Made by a program: the position numbers and the translations under genes
The notes under the pieces: model-generated
Database searches by the model: none
What the model saw: only the letters and a program-made list of their open reading frames with translations
Told to the model about the DNA's origin: nothing
Part shown: piece by piece, positions 44,485 through 53,273 of the stretch
Layout: every line of letters begins with the position of its first letter
Position numbering within the stretch: the stretch's first letter is position 1
NCBI GenBank assembly: GCA_029027265.1
Contig: CP093061.1
Location: 2,046,001-2,110,000, forward strand
Length of the DNA stretch: 64,000 nucleotides
Origin: Sulfurospirillum_A sp029027265
GTDB taxonomy: Bacteria > Campylobacterota > Campylobacteria > Campylobacterales > Sulfurospirillaceae
Direction of reading: 5' to 3'

Positions 44485-44979
44485 TTATATTCTAACTTCT
44501 ACTTCATTTGAATCAGATTCAACTTTTTTTGCTTTTAAAATTCTATCTTCTAAAAGTTTTGTTCTTAATTCTTCATCTTCAATTGCTAAAATTTGCATAG
44601 CTAAATAAGCACTATTCATTGCTCCTGCTTTTCCAAGTGCCACAGTAGCCACAGGCATACCTGCAGGCATTTGAACTGTACTAAGCATAGCATCAAGCCC
44701 ATCCATAGCACCACCTTTCATAGGGACCCCAATAACTGGTTTAGTTGTTAATGAAGCAACAACACCTGCAAGGTGAGCAGCCATTCCAGCTGCCGCAATA
44801 AATACCTTAGCACCTTTTGCCTCAGCACCCTTTACATACTTATGAGTTCGGTCTGGACTACGATGAGCAGAAGCAATAACTAGTTCATGTGCTACGCCAA
44901 ACTTTTCTAAAATTTTTGAAGACTCAACCATGATTGGATAATCACTTTTACTTCCCATTATTATAGATACAAATTTCAT
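44485..44979 (-). CDS. purE: N5-carboxyaminoimidazole ribonucleotide mutase
   Basis: The 164-residue PurE catalyses carboxyl transfer in purine synthesis. It has IIMGSKSDYPIMVESSKILEKF, the active-site segment VIASAHRSPDRT, and AGMAAHLAGVVASLTTKPVIGVP. Length is typical of class I PurE. It overlaps the U32 peptidase gene by 4 bases. Confidence 0.97.
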   Translation of the reverse strand: MKFVSIIMGSKSDYPIMVESSKILEKFGVAHELVIASAHRSPDRTHKYVKGAEAKGAKVFIAAAGMAAHLAGVVASLTTKPVIGVPMKGGAMDGLDAMLSTVQMPAGMPVATVALGKAGAMNSAYLAMQILAIEDEELRTKLLEDRILKAKKVESDSNEVEVRI

Positions 44980-46244
44980 TTTTTCCCTTGGTTCTTTAAT
45001 CTTAAGAAAGAATATGGAGCTAATTCACATGGTAATACGATAGCATTTGTATTTCCACTATGAATAGACTCATACACTTTTCCTTTTTGTGTTTTAAGCT
45101 CTTTAAACTCTAAACTCCACTTTCCACTTACATTTTTGATTGTTCCAATCTCATTATCTACTTCATCTATTCCATCATCTGGTAAAATCAATTCATATAC
45201 CACATTTGGTTCTAACTTATCTTTTGAAAGGACACATTTTCCATCGTTTGTGACTTCTCCCACAACTTGATGAGTTCCTTCGCTTATGGAGTGTTCTAAA
45301 TTTTGTGTATCATTTTTCTCATAAGGACGACTTGTAATATAGCCATCACTAAAACCACGATTTTTGGTCGTATTTAGCTCATCTACATATTTTTTAGTTT
45401 CAAACTTTCCATCATAGAAATCATCTATAGCACTTCTGTAAGTCTTAGCAGTAATTCCTACATAATAACTACTTTTTGTGCGACCTTCTATTTTTAAAGC
45501 ACTTATGACCCCACTTTGAAGTATCTCTTCAACATGAGCTGAAAGATTCAAATCTTTTGCATTCATAATATGCGTTCCTGCATCATCTTCTTCTATCTTA
45601 AAAAGAGTTCCACTCTCTTCGTTTTTAGCATACAAAGTATATGGAAAACGACAATCATTGGCACAACTACCACGATTTGCCACACGTCCACTTTGGACTG
45701 AACTTATAAGACAACGTCCGCTATATGCAAAACACATAGAGCCGTGAATAAATGCTTCTATTTCCAAGTCTGGTAAGCGTTTTTTAATCTCAATTAAGTC
45801 TTTTAAACTTACTTCACGTGCCGCAACTATACGTTTAACACCCATCTCATAAAAAACTTCTGCATCAAGATAATTAAGTACATTAGCTTGTGTTGAGAGA
45901 TGAATTGGTATATGAGGTGCAATTTGACGTGCTAATCTTATGACACCAGGAGCGGCAACAATAAATGCATCAGGATTCATATTAGCCACACGTTGTATAT
46001 GCTTCTTTAAAAGCTCTATTTGAGAATTAAAAGGAAAACCGTTTATAGTAACGTAAAGCTTTTTACCTTTAGAGTGTGTATATTTTATGGCTTCTTCAAA
46101 ACTCTCATAAGTAAACTCTTTTCCTGAACGTATTCGTAAAGAGAAGTGACTAACTCCCCCATAAACTGCATCAGCACCATATGCCAATGCAATCTTTAAT
46201 TTTTCAAAATTTCCCGCAGGGGATAATAGCTCTGTTTTTACCAA
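44976..46244 (-). CDS. U32 peptidase-family protein (TrhP/RlhA-like)
   Basis: The 422-residue protein has the U32 signature EAFIHGSMCFAYSGRCLIS and the cysteine cluster NRGSCANDCRFPY, which bind an iron-sulfur cluster in characterised members. The start LSPAGNFEKLKIALAYGADAVYGG is also typical. Members such as TrhP hydroxylate uridine in tRNA using prephenate; the layout suggests this role more than proteolysis. In Helicobacter the equivalent gene (prtC) also sits next to cheZ. Confidence 0.85.
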   Translation of the reverse strand: MVKTELLSPAGNFEKLKIALAYGADAVYGGVSHFSLRIRSGKEFTYESFEEAIKYTHSKGKKLYVTINGFPFNSQIELLKKHIQRVANMNPDAFIVAAPGVIRLARQIAPHIPIHLSTQANVLNYLDAEVFYEMGVKRIVAAREVSLKDLIEIKKRLPDLEIEAFIHGSMCFAYSGRCLISSVQSGRVANRGSCANDCRFPYTLYAKNEESGTLFKIEEDDAGTHIMNAKDLNLSAHVEEILQSGVISALKIEGRTKSSYYVGITAKTYRSAIDDFYDGKFETKKYVDELNTTKNRGFSDGYITSRPYEKNDTQNLEHSISEGTHQVVGEVTNDGKCVLSKDKLEPNVVYELILPDDGIDEVDNEIGTIKNVSGKWSLEFKELKTQKGKVYESIHSGNTNAIVLPCELAPYSFLRLKNQGKK

Positions 46245-46245
46245 A

Positions 46246-46992
46246 TTAACTCTTCCCCAAGTTTGCTATTAATGCTTCAATGTCATCATTGCTAACAACA
46301 TCACTAGTATCGGCATCACCTTCAATATGAACAGCAGACCCAACACGCTTTGAATCTTCTATTTTACCTTCAAAAAGGCTACTCATATAACTAGACAATG
46401 CTCTCATAACATTTATAACGCGCTCTATTTTCTGGCGATGTATGTCTTGATACTGCATAACATCCATAGTCATCATTACCTCGTCTTGGGTATCTTGAGT
46501 ACCTTGAATAAGCCCTTCAACTTTAATTTTCATATTTTTATTGTCTTCTAAAGCTTTACAAAAATCTTGTACATTTGGAAACTTTTTACATAAAGTTGAA
46601 AACAATTCTATATTTGAATCAATAAGTGTAATGACTTCACCAGCACTCTCCTCAGCTGTCATCATAAACTCATTAATAGCTTCAAGTTTATCAAAAACTT
46701 CACCAGCTTTTACCTCAGAGTCTTTTGTAACATCATCAAGTTGATAAACCATTTTATGGTCATCAGTTGGAGGTGGTGGTGGCCAAGACATATTTGCTGA
46801 AGCTCTATACTCATGTGTCTCTTTGAGCTCTTTTACTTTATCTTCAGCTATCTCTCCAGCTTCTACAGATTCCTCTTTAACTTCTTCTGTAGCATCATCA
46901 GTCATCTTTTCTAATACTTCTTCCGATTCTGCTGCAGTCTCATCGTCATCTAGTCCGCCTGCCATCAATGCGTCAAGTTCTTCTTGTGTCAT
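46246..46992 (-). CDS. cheZ: CheZ-type chemotaxis phosphatase (epsilon type)
   Basis: The 248-residue protein should dephosphorylate CheY-P. The catalytic helix is recognisable in DVMQYQDIHRQKIERVINVMR, with the D and Q of the CheZ active site. The first 90 residues are acidic and low in complexity (EVLEKMTDDATEEVKEES, then WPPPPP). Both ends carry short acidic amphipathic peptides: QEELDALMAGG at the start and NDDIEALIANLG at the end. The terminal peptide corresponds to the CheY-binding tail of CheZ; the N-terminal one resembles the FliM peptide. The adjacent U32 gene supports orthology with HP0170. Confidence 0.85.
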   Translation of the reverse strand: MTQEELDALMAGGLDDDETAAESEEVLEKMTDDATEEVKEESVEAGEIAEDKVKELKETHEYRASANMSWPPPPPTDDHKMVYQLDDVTKDSEVKAGEVFDKLEAINEFMMTAEESAGEVITLIDSNIELFSTLCKKFPNVQDFCKALEDNKNMKIKVEGLIQGTQDTQDEVMMTMDVMQYQDIHRQKIERVINVMRALSSYMSSLFEGKIEDSKRVGSAVHIEGDADTSDVVSNDDIEALIANLGKS

Positions 46993-47067
46993 TAGTGTCT
47001 CCTAGAAAATATATTTATCTACATTATATATAACTTTTCATATAATTTTACTTTAAAAGGAAAAAAA

Positions 47068-47847
47068 ATGAGTGTAGACCTTCATAATCATACCAGTTTG
47101 TGTAAACATGCCACTGGTACACCGCAAGAATATGTCAAAAAAGCAATTGAAAGAAAAATACAATATTTTGGTTTTAGTGACCATGCTCCTATGCACTATG
47201 ACCCAAAATATCGTATGAAGTTTGAACAAATGCATGAATACGAAAATTCTATTTTAAATTTAAAAAACAGATATAAAGATGATATTAATATATTATTAGG
47301 GTATGAAGTTGATTTTTTAAAAGGTTATGTAGATAATAGAGTTTTAAGTTCAAATGTAGATTATTTAATAGGTTCTGTTCACTTTATAGACAAATGGGGG
47401 TTTGATAATCCTGAGTTTATAGGCGAATATAAACATAGGAATATAGATAAAATTTGGGAAGAGTATTTTGAAGCCATAGAGGCACTTGCAAAAAGTAGAC
47501 TATTTCATATAGTTGGTCACATAGACCTTATTAAAGTTTTTAATTTTCTTCCTAAAAAAGATGTAAAAACCATAGCTAAAAAGGCACTAAAAGAGATAAA
47601 AAAAGCAAATATGGTTGTTGAAATAAATGCTGCTGGGTATAGAAAGCCTGTAAAAGAAGCCTACCCAAGTGCAAGCATAATGGAACTATTAAGTGAATAT
47701 GAAATACCTATTACTTTTGGCTCAGATGCACATGCCCCTGACCAAGTGGGTTTCAAACAAAAAGAAATTTATGCATATGCTAAATCATATGGTTACAATA
47801 AATGTGCAGCATTTATAAACAAAGAACGAATAATGGTTAATTTTTAA
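47068..47847 (+). CDS. hisJ: PHP-family histidinol-phosphatase
   Basis: The 259-residue protein has the PHP metal sites: VDLHNHTSLCKHATG at the start, FSDHAPMH, IGSVHFIDKWG, HIVGHIDLIKVF, and FGSDAHAPDQVG near the end. These match HisJ/HisK-type histidinol-phosphatases, which remove phosphate from histidinol phosphate in histidine synthesis. Other PHP phosphatases are possible. An AAAGGA ribosome site precedes the ATG. It diverges from cheZ across a 75-base gap and ends in its own terminator. Confidence 0.87.
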   Translation: MSVDLHNHTSLCKHATGTPQEYVKKAIERKIQYFGFSDHAPMHYDPKYRMKFEQMHEYENSILNLKNRYKDDINILLGYEVDFLKGYVDNRVLSSNVDYLIGSVHFIDKWGFDNPEFIGEYKHRNIDKIWEEYFEAIEALAKSRLFHIVGHIDLIKVFNFLPKKDVKTIAKKALKEIKKANMVVEINAAGYRKPVKEAYPSASIMELLSEYEIPITFGSDAHAPDQVGFKQKEIYAYAKSYGYNKCAAFINKERIMVNF

Positions 47848-47860
47848 TCACAAATTAACC
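47835..47860 (+). terminator. Terminator after hisJ
   Basis: A 9-base stem (GGTTAATTT/AAATTAACC) with an 8-base loop is followed by TTTTTATTTG. The left arm overlaps the last codons of hisJ. It separates hisJ from glnA. Confidence 0.8.
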
Positions 47861-47881
47861 TTTTTATTTGTTTTTATAAGG

Positions 47882-47887
47882 TAGAAT
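47882..47887 (+). promoter_or_regulatory. Probable -10 box of glnA
   Basis: TAGAAT lies about 26 bases before the glnA ATG and just after the hisJ terminator. A strong GAGGAG ribosome site lies at 47903-47908. Confidence 0.55.
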
Positions 47888-47913
47888 GACACAAAATTAA
47901 ATGAGGAGTTAGT

Positions 47914-49344
47914 ATGGGCAAATTTGTCAATAACGTAAAAGAGTTTTTTGAGTATAGTAAAGAGAATGAAGTTGAGTTTGTAGACTTTCGTTTTACTGAT
48001 GTGAAAGGTATGTGGCACCACCTTACATACACTATGCATGCTATAGATTCTGATAGTTTTAAAAACGGTATTCCTTTTGATGGTTCAAGTGTAGATGCAT
48101 GGCAACCAATCAATAAATCAGATATGATTTTGATGCCTGAAGCTGGAACTGCATTTTTAGACCCATTTACTGCTGATTCTACCATTATTGTAATTTGTAA
48201 TGTTTATGACATCTATAAAGGTCAAATGTATGAGAAATGTCCAAGAAGTATTGCTAAAAAGGCACAAGATCATTTAACAGAAACTGGGCTTGGTGATGTT
48301 GTTTATTTTGGTCCTGAGAATGAATTTTTTGTATTTGACGATGTTCAAATTAGAGATGACATCAACTGTTCTTTCTACAAAGTAGAGTCTGAAGAGGGGG
48401 AGTGGAGCGATGCTACAACTTATCCGGATGGATTCAACACAGGTCATAGACCAAGAACAAAAGGCGGATACTTCCCATGTCAACCAACTGACTCTATGGT
48501 AGATTTAAGAGCTGAGATGGTTCAAGTTATGGAACAAATTGGACTCGATACTTTTGTTGTGCACCATGAAGTTGCACAAGCTCAAGGTGAAATTGGTGTT
48601 AAATTTGGAACATTAGTTGAAGCAGCTGATAACGTACAAAAGTACAAATATGTAGTTAAAATGGTAGCACACCTAAATGGTAAAACTGCTACATTTATGC
48701 CAAAGCCACTTTATGGTGACAACGGAAACGGTATGCACGTTCACATGTCAATCTGGAAAGATGGTAAAAACATGTTCTATAAAGAGGGAGAATATGCAAA
48801 TCTAAGTGATATGGCTAGACACTATATTGGTGGTGTTTTAGCAAATGCGAGAACAGTTGCAGCATTTACAAACCCTTCAACTAACTCTTACAAAAGACTA
48901 ATCCCTGGATTTGAAGCACCTTCAATTTTAACTTACTCTTCACAAAACAGAAGTGCTAGTTGTCGTATTCCTTATGGCTCTGGTGAAATGTCAGTAAGAG
49001 CTGAAATGAGATTTCCAGATTCTACTGCTTGTCCTTACCTTGCATTTGCTGCTCTTCTTTTGGCAGGAATTGATGGAATTAACAAAAAGACTGAGCCTAT
49101 TGGTCCAATGGATGAAAATCTTTTTGAGATGACTCTTGCAGAAATTAGAGAAAAAGGTATTGAGCAGATGCCTCATACACTAAGAGGTTCTTTAGAATCA
49201 CTTATCAGATTCAATGAGTTTTTAAAGCCAGTTATGACTGATGATTTTATAAATGTTTATCAACACTACAAATTTGAAACTCAAGTTTGGCCAGATGAGT
49301 CTCGTCCAACTGCATTTGAATTTAAATCAACTTACTCTTGTTAA
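47914..49344 (+). CDS. glnA: Glutamine synthetase, type I
   Basis: The 476-residue enzyme makes glutamine from glutamate, ammonia and ATP. Clear markers are FTDVKGMWHHLTYT, the beta-Asp loop FDGSSVDAWQPIN, GPENEFFVFD, NGMHVHMSIWKDG, and NPSTNSYKRLIPGFEAP. The tyrosine that is adenylylated in enteric enzymes (NLYDLP) is replaced by phenylalanine at residue 404 (ENLFEM), as I recall for Helicobacter, so control by adenylylation is unlikely. The gene has its own promoter and terminator. Confidence 0.98.
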   Translation: MGKFVNNVKEFFEYSKENEVEFVDFRFTDVKGMWHHLTYTMHAIDSDSFKNGIPFDGSSVDAWQPINKSDMILMPEAGTAFLDPFTADSTIIVICNVYDIYKGQMYEKCPRSIAKKAQDHLTETGLGDVVYFGPENEFFVFDDVQIRDDINCSFYKVESEEGEWSDATTYPDGFNTGHRPRTKGGYFPCQPTDSMVDLRAEMVQVMEQIGLDTFVVHHEVAQAQGEIGVKFGTLVEAADNVQKYKYVVKMVAHLNGKTATFMPKPLYGDNGNGMHVHMSIWKDGKNMFYKEGEYANLSDMARHYIGGVLANARTVAAFTNPSTNSYKRLIPGFEAPSILTYSSQNRSASCRIPYGSGEMSVRAEMRFPDSTACPYLAFAALLLAGIDGINKKTEPIGPMDENLFEMTLAEIREKGIEQMPHTLRGSLESLIRFNEFLKPVMTDDFINVYQHYKFETQVWPDESRPTAFEFKSTYSC

Positions 49345-49350
49345 TAGAAT

Positions 49351-49370
49351 GAGGGTGTAATAACACCCTC
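49351..49370. terminator. Terminator between glnA and the pentapeptide gene
   Basis: GAGGGTGT, an AATA loop and ACACCCTC form an 8-base perfect stem, followed by TTCT. It lies between convergent genes and may serve both. Confidence 0.8.
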
Positions 49371-49372
49371 TT

Positions 49373-49975
49373 CTAATCTACAAATTCTATTTCCAAACTA
49401 CTTAACAATCTTATCGCTTCGTAGCGACTAAATTTTGCTCCCTTTAAAGTATTGTGATTTATATTAATATTAAACTCTTTGGCATATCCAAAGTTTGCAT
49501 TTGTTAGATTAGTATTGAAAAAAGTTGCATCAGTAAAGTCGGTGAAAGTAAAATTTGCTTCTTTTAAGTTAGCCTCCCTAAAATCTACATCTTTTGCTTC
49601 ACACTCTTTTATAGTTAATTTTTCCAAATCAAGTCCATAAAAAGATGAACTATTTAAAACTGAAGCCTGAAATTTCATAGGTTTTGTAGTAAGGCTATCC
49701 CAACAGGCTTTTGTCCAATCTACTCCTATGATTTTACAATCAATAAACGTAACTTCTGAAAACTTACTATTTAACACCACAATGAGGGAAAGATCACAAT
49801 TATAAAATCTACACCCTGTAAAAATTGAGTTTTTAAAAGAGCTATGAGAGAAGTCACACCTTTTGAAACTACACTCATCAAACTCTATATGTGCAAACTT
49901 TTTGTGCTTAAAATTTAAATCTTCATAATCCTCCGCAAAATTATCAATTTTAAATAAATCACTATTTGTCAACAT
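49373..49975 (-). CDS. Pentapeptide-repeat protein
   Basis: The 200-residue protein shows repeating five-residue units with a central Phe or Leu: DFSHSSFKNSIFTGCRFYNCDLS, then VDFREANLKEANFTFTDFTDATFFNTNLTNANFG. These fold into a right-handed four-sided helix. Some members mimic DNA and protect gyrase; many have no known function and nothing here points to one. No signal peptide is seen. It overlaps the preceding binding-protein gene by 14 bases. Confidence 0.88.
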   Translation of the reverse strand: MLTNSDLFKIDNFAEDYEDLNFKHKKFAHIEFDECSFKRCDFSHSSFKNSIFTGCRFYNCDLSLIVVLNSKFSEVTFIDCKIIGVDWTKACWDSLTTKPMKFQASVLNSSSFYGLDLEKLTIKECEAKDVDFREANLKEANFTFTDFTDATFFNTNLTNANFGYAKEFNININHNTLKGAKFSRYEAIRLLSSLEIEFVD

Positions 49976-50711
49976 TATATTTCATATATATTTTTTTTAG
50001 TATTCCATTTTTTTCCAATTTTTTTAATGCAACTCTAACTCTATCAATATATTCTACAGGAGTATGTTTAGAAAATGCGACATAATGATTGTATGTTAAA
50101 AATTTAGTTGGTAAAATTTTTATTTTATTTTCAAAGGAATTTGTTTTTATAATATAAGATAATCCTAGATCATGATAAAAAGCATATCTTCCACGCTTTT
50201 TTATCAACATTTTTAACAGTATTGTAGGGGTTTTTGCATTATCATCTATATAAAATTTGTGCTTATTATGTAAAAATCTACTTGCCCCTGTTCCATCAAC
50301 TGTTAAAATTATCTCTTTCTTAGGAAGTGCATAAATATCATTTAAAGCATTTATTTTAACTTCATCATCTACTCTATTTGCAACTACATAACTTATTGTA
50401 TATAATGGTATATCCACATATGTATATTTTTTCAATCTCTTGTTCGTTTTTTTAAATCCAAAAAAAACATCTATAGTTCCATCTTCAAGATATCTTCGTA
50501 ATCTTTTAAAAGGAAGAAAATTTTGTGTACCTTCAAAGCTTATGGTTGAGTCTATTTCTTCTATTGCATTCATAATGTCAATATTAATGCCTACAATTGC
50601 CCCTGATTGAGATTTAAAATATTTAGGAGCACTCTGCTGTGCTGCTGTTTTTAAATGAACTGCAAACAAGGAAGATGATAAAATAAATATATAAATTACT
50701 TTTAATATCAT
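49962..50711 (-). CDS. Periplasmic solute-binding protein, family 3
   Basis: The 249-residue protein has a signal peptide (MILKVIYIFILSSSLFAVHL) and the type-3 binding-protein layout: GAIVGINIDIMNAIEEI, a DGTIDVFFGFKKTNKRLK segment, and a C-terminal VRVALKKLEKNGILKKIYMKY. Such proteins bind amino acids or act as sensor domains. No ABC permease is adjacent, so a lone sensor-like or orphan role is possible. It overlaps the UPF0178 gene by 4 bases. Confidence 0.85.
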   Translation of the reverse strand: MILKVIYIFILSSSLFAVHLKTAAQQSAPKYFKSQSGAIVGINIDIMNAIEEIDSTISFEGTQNFLPFKRLRRYLEDGTIDVFFGFKKTNKRLKKYTYVDIPLYTISYVVANRVDDEVKINALNDIYALPKKEIILTVDGTGASRFLHNKHKFYIDDNAKTPTILLKMLIKKRGRYAFYHDLGLSYIIKTNSFENKIKILPTKFLTYNHYVAFSKHTPVEYIDRVRVALKKLEKNGILKKIYMKYNVDK

Positions 50712-51163
50712 TTTTGTTTTCTCTTCTTTTGCAAAAATGCATTTAACTGATTTGCAAAACCCTCAGCATCTTTTTTTGAAAAAGGGGCTGGACCACCAGT
50801 CACTTCTCCGCTATCTCTAAGCTCACTCATAAGGTTTCTCATAGTAAGATACTGTTTTATGTTCTCTTCACTATAAAGTTCACCTCTATGGTCTATTGCA
50901 TGAGCTTTTTTGCTTATAAGCCTATCTGCTAATGGTATGTCAGCAGTTATAACCAAATCACCTTCATTTGCTAGCTCTACTATGTGATTGTCCGCTTCAT
51001 CTGCACCAAGTTCTACTACAATATACGAAACATATTTTGACTTACCTATGTTTATCTTTTTGTTTGCTACTACATAGGTTTCAAGCCCAAGTCGCTCAAT
51101 CGCTTTAAGCAGTATAGGTTTTAAAAGATTTGGAAAAGCATCTCCATCTACATAAAGTTTCAG
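50708..51163 (-). CDS. UPF0178 (YaiI/YqxD) protein, probable CTG start
   Basis: The frame is open for 151 codons from CTG at 51163-51161 to the stop at 50708. Its translation begins (M)KLYVDGDAFPNLLKPILLKA and continues with DEADNHIVELANEGDLVITADIPLA, the UPF0178 pattern of a PIN-like nuclease fold with acidic residues. Family length is about 150, so a start at the first common codon (TTG at 50956, giving 82 residues) would lose the conserved DGDAFPN. No ATG, GTG or TTG lies between. An AAGGA motif (51170-51174) is 6 bases before the CTG, and CTGA overlaps the YwbE stop, as in coupled genes. Confidence 0.8.
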   Translation of the reverse strand: MKLYVDGDAFPNLLKPILLKAIERLGLETYVVANKKINIGKSKYVSYIVVELGADEADNHIVELANEGDLVITADIPLADRLISKKAHAIDHRGELYSEENIKQYLTMRNLMSELRDSGEVTGGPAPFSKKDAEGFANQLNAFLQKKRKQK

Positions 51164-51351
51164 ACTATTTCCTTCACACGTCCAACATCACCGCTAGTTA
51201 ATCTCACTTTTATACCATGAGGGTGCGTTGGAGAGTTTGTCAAAATATTTTTTACAACACCCTCAGTTAAAACTCCACTTCTTTGGTCTTTTTTTAAAAC
51301 TATCTTTACATTCAACCCAGCTCGTATATTAACTCTTTTTTGTCCATTCAA
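51160..51351 (-). CDS. YwbE-family protein
   Basis: The 63-residue protein matches YwbE (DUF2196): MNGQKRVNIRAGLNVKIVLK, then VKNILTNSPTHPHGIKVRL and GRVKEIV. Despite its size and basic barrel-like look it is not IF-1. The function is unknown. It overlaps the penicillin-binding protein stop by 4 bases, and its own stop overlaps the proposed CTG start of the next gene. Confidence 0.9.
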   Translation of the reverse strand: MNGQKRVNIRAGLNVKIVLKKDQRSGVLTEGVVKNILTNSPTHPHGIKVRLTSGDVGRVKEIV

Positions 51352-53273
51352 AACAACATTCCTCCACTTTCATTCTCTTCTAAACTATTTATTTTGGGCA
51401 AAGGAGAAGTTTTTGTAAAATACTCCCTTTTGCCTTTTATTTTTCTCATAGTTACTCCCTTTGGAGGAGTAAATTTTCTTTTTGTTTGAGGATAAATATC
51501 TATATACCCTTTTACAAAATTAGCAAATGCAGGTCCTGCAACTAATCCACCAGTTTCGTACTTCTGCATAGGAGAGTTGTCATCATTACCATACCAAACA
51601 AGTACTTCAATCTCAGGAGTAAATCCACAAAACCAAGCATCTATATTTTTGTTTGTTGTTCCTGTCTTTCCCGCAGTTTCAATTCCAGCTACTCTTGCTT
51701 TTCGTCCTGTTCCTCGCTCAACCGTAGTTCTAAGTATATCGACCATTAAGAAAGCTTGCTCTTCTTCTATAACTCTTTTCTTTTCACTCTCATATATTGT
51801 TTCGTCACCAAATCTATTGACAATTTTTTTGATAAGTATTGGTTCTACTTTGATTCCGTAATTTGGGAACATAGAGTAAAATCCACTAAATTCAAGTGGA
51901 GAAATTCCAAAACTACCCAAAGATAAAGAGAGGTCATAAGGTATATTTTTAAAACCCTCTTTTTTCAACTCTTTATAAACACTATCCATACCAAGTGCAT
52001 TCATAAGATTTATTGTTGCTAAGTTTCGTGAGTGAACCAATGCCTCTTTCAACGTCAGAAGTCCCTTAAAATTTTCTTCGTAGTTTTTTGGTTTCCAATT
52101 TTCATCTGTCTTTTCATCTGTATAAACTCTCGAAATATCAGGAATCTCACTCATAGTAGAGTAACCAACATCAAGTGCTTTTTGATAGATAAAAGGTTTA
52201 AAAGAAGAGCCTGGTTGCCGTTTACTTTGAACTGCTCTATTGAAGTGTGATTTCTTATAATCAACTCCACCAACCATAGCCAAAATGTCTCCACTTTTGC
52301 TGTCTAAAGAGACTAATGCCCCATTTAAAATAGAACTATTTGAATCTTCTGGGTGTCTTTTAAAAATTTCATCATAACCAAATTTTAAAGATTCACGAGC
52401 CAATTCTTGAAGCCTTAAATCAATACTAAGATGAATCTCATACCCACCTGTTCTAAAGTCTTCATACTCACGACTTGCTCTTTTTATTACTTCGTCAACT
52501 ACGTATGGTGCCCTATTTTTTGTTAAAGTATCATTGTGCACTATAGGCTGTTCTGCCAAAGAGTCTCTATACTCTTGTTCACCAATCCACCCAAGAGAAT
52601 ACATTCTATAAAGTACTCTATTAGCTCTGCTTAAAGAGAGGTCAAAATTTCGTGTTGGGTCATAAGAACTTGGAGCTTTTGGAAGTCCTACAAGAATAGA
52701 TATTTCTTTTAAACTTAATGCATCTAAGTTTTTATGAAAGTAACCAAGTGCCGCTGTTTTAATCCCATAATATCCATGACCAAAATAGACATGATTAAAA
52801 TATCTTTCTAAAATTTCTTCTTTTGTAAGCTCATTCTCTATTTTAAATGCTAAAAGTGCCTCTTTTAGTTTACGAATTATCTTTTTTTCTCTAGTTAAAA
52901 CTGTATTTTTTACAAGTTGTTGGGTAATAGTACTTGCTCCCTCAACTAACTTCATTGCTTTTATGTCTTTAATTATAGCTCTAAAAATAGCCTCAAAATT
53001 TACTCCATTGTGCTCAAAAAAAGAAGTATCTTCAATTGCCACAAGTGCTTCAATAACACGGGCAGGAATCTCATCATAAGTAGCATATAATCTATGATGT
53101 TTTTCAAAAATATTGGCAACAAGTTCGCCATTTCTATCGTATATTTGTGTACTTAACTTTGGATTATAATCTATTATTTTATACGCATCAAAACGTACTT
53201 GAGAGTACAAATAAATCAACCCAGCAACTACAACAAAAATACCTGTGAAAAATATTGTTATTAAATATTTCAT
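51348..53273 (-). CDS. Class A penicillin-binding protein 1A
   Basis: The 641-residue protein builds and crosslinks peptidoglycan. After a membrane anchor (TIFFTGIFVVVAGLIYLYSQ) comes the glycosyltransferase domain: EDTSFFEHNGVNFEAIFRA with the catalytic Glu, GASTITQQLVKNT, and FNHVYFGHGYYGIKTAA. The transpeptidase domain has the serine motif GSSFKPF, the SRN motif in HSRNLAT, and KTGT in AGKTGTTNKN. All catalytic motifs are intact. It overlaps both neighbours by 4 bases. Confidence 0.95.
   Translation of the reverse strand: MKYLITIFFTGIFVVVAGLIYLYSQVRFDAYKIIDYNPKLSTQIYDRNGELVANIFEKHHRLYATYDEIPARVIEALVAIEDTSFFEHNGVNFEAIFRAIIKDIKAMKLVEGASTITQQLVKNTVLTREKKIIRKLKEALLAFKIENELTKEEILERYFNHVYFGHGYYGIKTAALGYFHKNLDALSLKEISILVGLPKAPSSYDPTRNFDLSLSRANRVLYRMYSLGWIGEQEYRDSLAEQPIVHNDTLTKNRAPYVVDEVIKRASREYEDFRTGGYEIHLSIDLRLQELARESLKFGYDEIFKRHPEDSNSSILNGALVSLDSKSGDILAMVGGVDYKKSHFNRAVQSKRQPGSSFKPFIYQKALDVGYSTMSEIPDISRVYTDEKTDENWKPKNYEENFKGLLTLKEALVHSRNLATINLMNALGMDSVYKELKKEGFKNIPYDLSLSLGSFGISPLEFSGFYSMFPNYGIKVEPILIKKIVNRFGDETIYESEKKRVIEEEQAFLMVDILRTTVERGTGRKARVAGIETAGKTGTTNKNIDAWFCGFTPEIEVLVWYGNDDNSPMQKYETGGLVAGPAFANFVKGYIDIYPQTKRKFTPPKGVTMRKIKGKREYFTKTSPLPKINSLEENESGGMLF

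Noticed and set aside
51160..51351. Translation initiation factor IF-1
   Set aside because: Size and basic character fit, but the sequence (NILTNSPTHPHGIKVRL) is YwbE and lacks IF-1 motifs.
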